Part shown: positions 33,261 to 33,430 of the stretch, piece by piece
Numbering within the stretch: the first letter of the stretch is position 1
How the letters are laid out: each line of letters opens with the position of its first letter
Notes under the pieces: model-generated
The model's database searches: none
Seen by the model: only the letters and a program-made list of their open reading frames with translations
What the model was told of the DNA's origin: nothing
DNA from: REEB85 sp018971455
GTDB lineage: Bacteria; Pseudomonadota; Alphaproteobacteria; Acetobacterales; Acetobacteraceae
Direction of reading: 5' to 3'
Assembly: GCA_028871195.1 (NCBI GenBank)
Contig: JAGWNT010000040.1
Span: 1-33,430 of the forward strand
DNA length: 33,430 bases
Program-made: the position numbers and the translations under genes

Positions 33261-33430
33261 GTGGGGCCAATCACGCCGCACGCCTTTGCCGCCCTGATCG
33301 AGGCATTGGGGCCATTCGAGCCGCGGCCACGCCTTGCCGTGGCCGTCTCTGGCGGCGCCGACAGCCTGGCGCTGGCCGTGTTGGCCGATCAGTGGGCGCG
33401 GCGGCGTGACGGCGTAGTTATTGCCTTGAT
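33261..33430 (+). CDS. tilS: tRNA(Ile)-lysidine synthase TilS (3' partial)
   Basis: Only the first 56 codons are in the window. GTG 33261 opens the frame 12 bases after the cpoB stop. The sequence LAVAVSGGADSLALAVLADQWA contains the PP-loop ATPase motif SGGADS (residues 30-35), the signature of TilS, which changes the wobble C of tRNA-Ile(CAU) to lysidine. The position after cpoB is the common alphaproteobacterial order, where ftsH often follows. No strong Shine-Dalgarno sequence is seen before the GTG. Confidence 0.85.
   Translation, partial: MGPITPHAFAALIEALGPFEPRPRLAVAVSGGADSLALAVLADQWARRRDGVVIAL

Overview
The window is GC-rich, gene-dense bacterial DNA. I read it as an alphaproteobacterial chromosome, probably Rhodospirillales and possibly Acetobacteraceae. 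The evidence is the gene order zapA - 6S RNA - fau, then ymdB, yebC, ruvC-ruvA-ruvB-ybgC, tolQ-tolR-tolA-tolB-pal-cpoB and tilS, together with high GC in third codon positions. No insertion sequence, prophage, CRISPR array, tRNA or rRNA gene was seen. Gene order and protein motifs are read directly from the sequence. Taxonomy is inference.

Left part (1-16260), metabolic and accessory genes. A fused TRAP permease (DctQ-DctM), cut by the left edge, is coupled to an SDR oxidoreductase. A GNAT acetyltransferase and a small secreted CHRD protein follow. Then comes a three-gene minus-strand unit: a MarR regulator, a very large iron-sulfur flavoprotein and an enamidase-like amidohydrolase. The large protein looks like the two subunits of an NfnAB-type transhydrogenase joined in one chain, with an extra N-terminal domain. 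A propionyl-CoA synthetase gene (prpE) diverges from marR. An ABC1/UbiB-family kinase and an M3 oligopeptidase form a minus-strand pair, divergent from a long-chain acyl-CoA ligase.

Middle part (16260-22150), housekeeping genes: rpsD with a good sigma70-like promoter, an asparaginase II, prfC, a small membrane protein, and a minus-strand unit of an unknown gene, class I fructose-bisphosphate aldolase and thiE.

Right part (22200-33430), conserved cell-division, RNA, recombination and envelope genes. A short TTG-initiated gene and zapA lead into a 6S RNA that folds as a long rod and ends at fau. After ymdB there is a terminator whose loop is the ymdB stop codon. yebC and ruvCAB-ybgC are tightly packed or overlapping. 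The Tol-Pal system follows: TolQ-TolR-TolA inner-membrane motor, TolB in the periplasm, Pal lipoprotein and CpoB. The TolA linker is an extended polyproline tract. tilS starts at the right edge and is incomplete.

The most unusual items are the MarR / Nfn-like fusion / enamidase unit, a pair of mutually exclusive hairpins in front of tolQ, and a probable CTG start codon for the ABC1 kinase.
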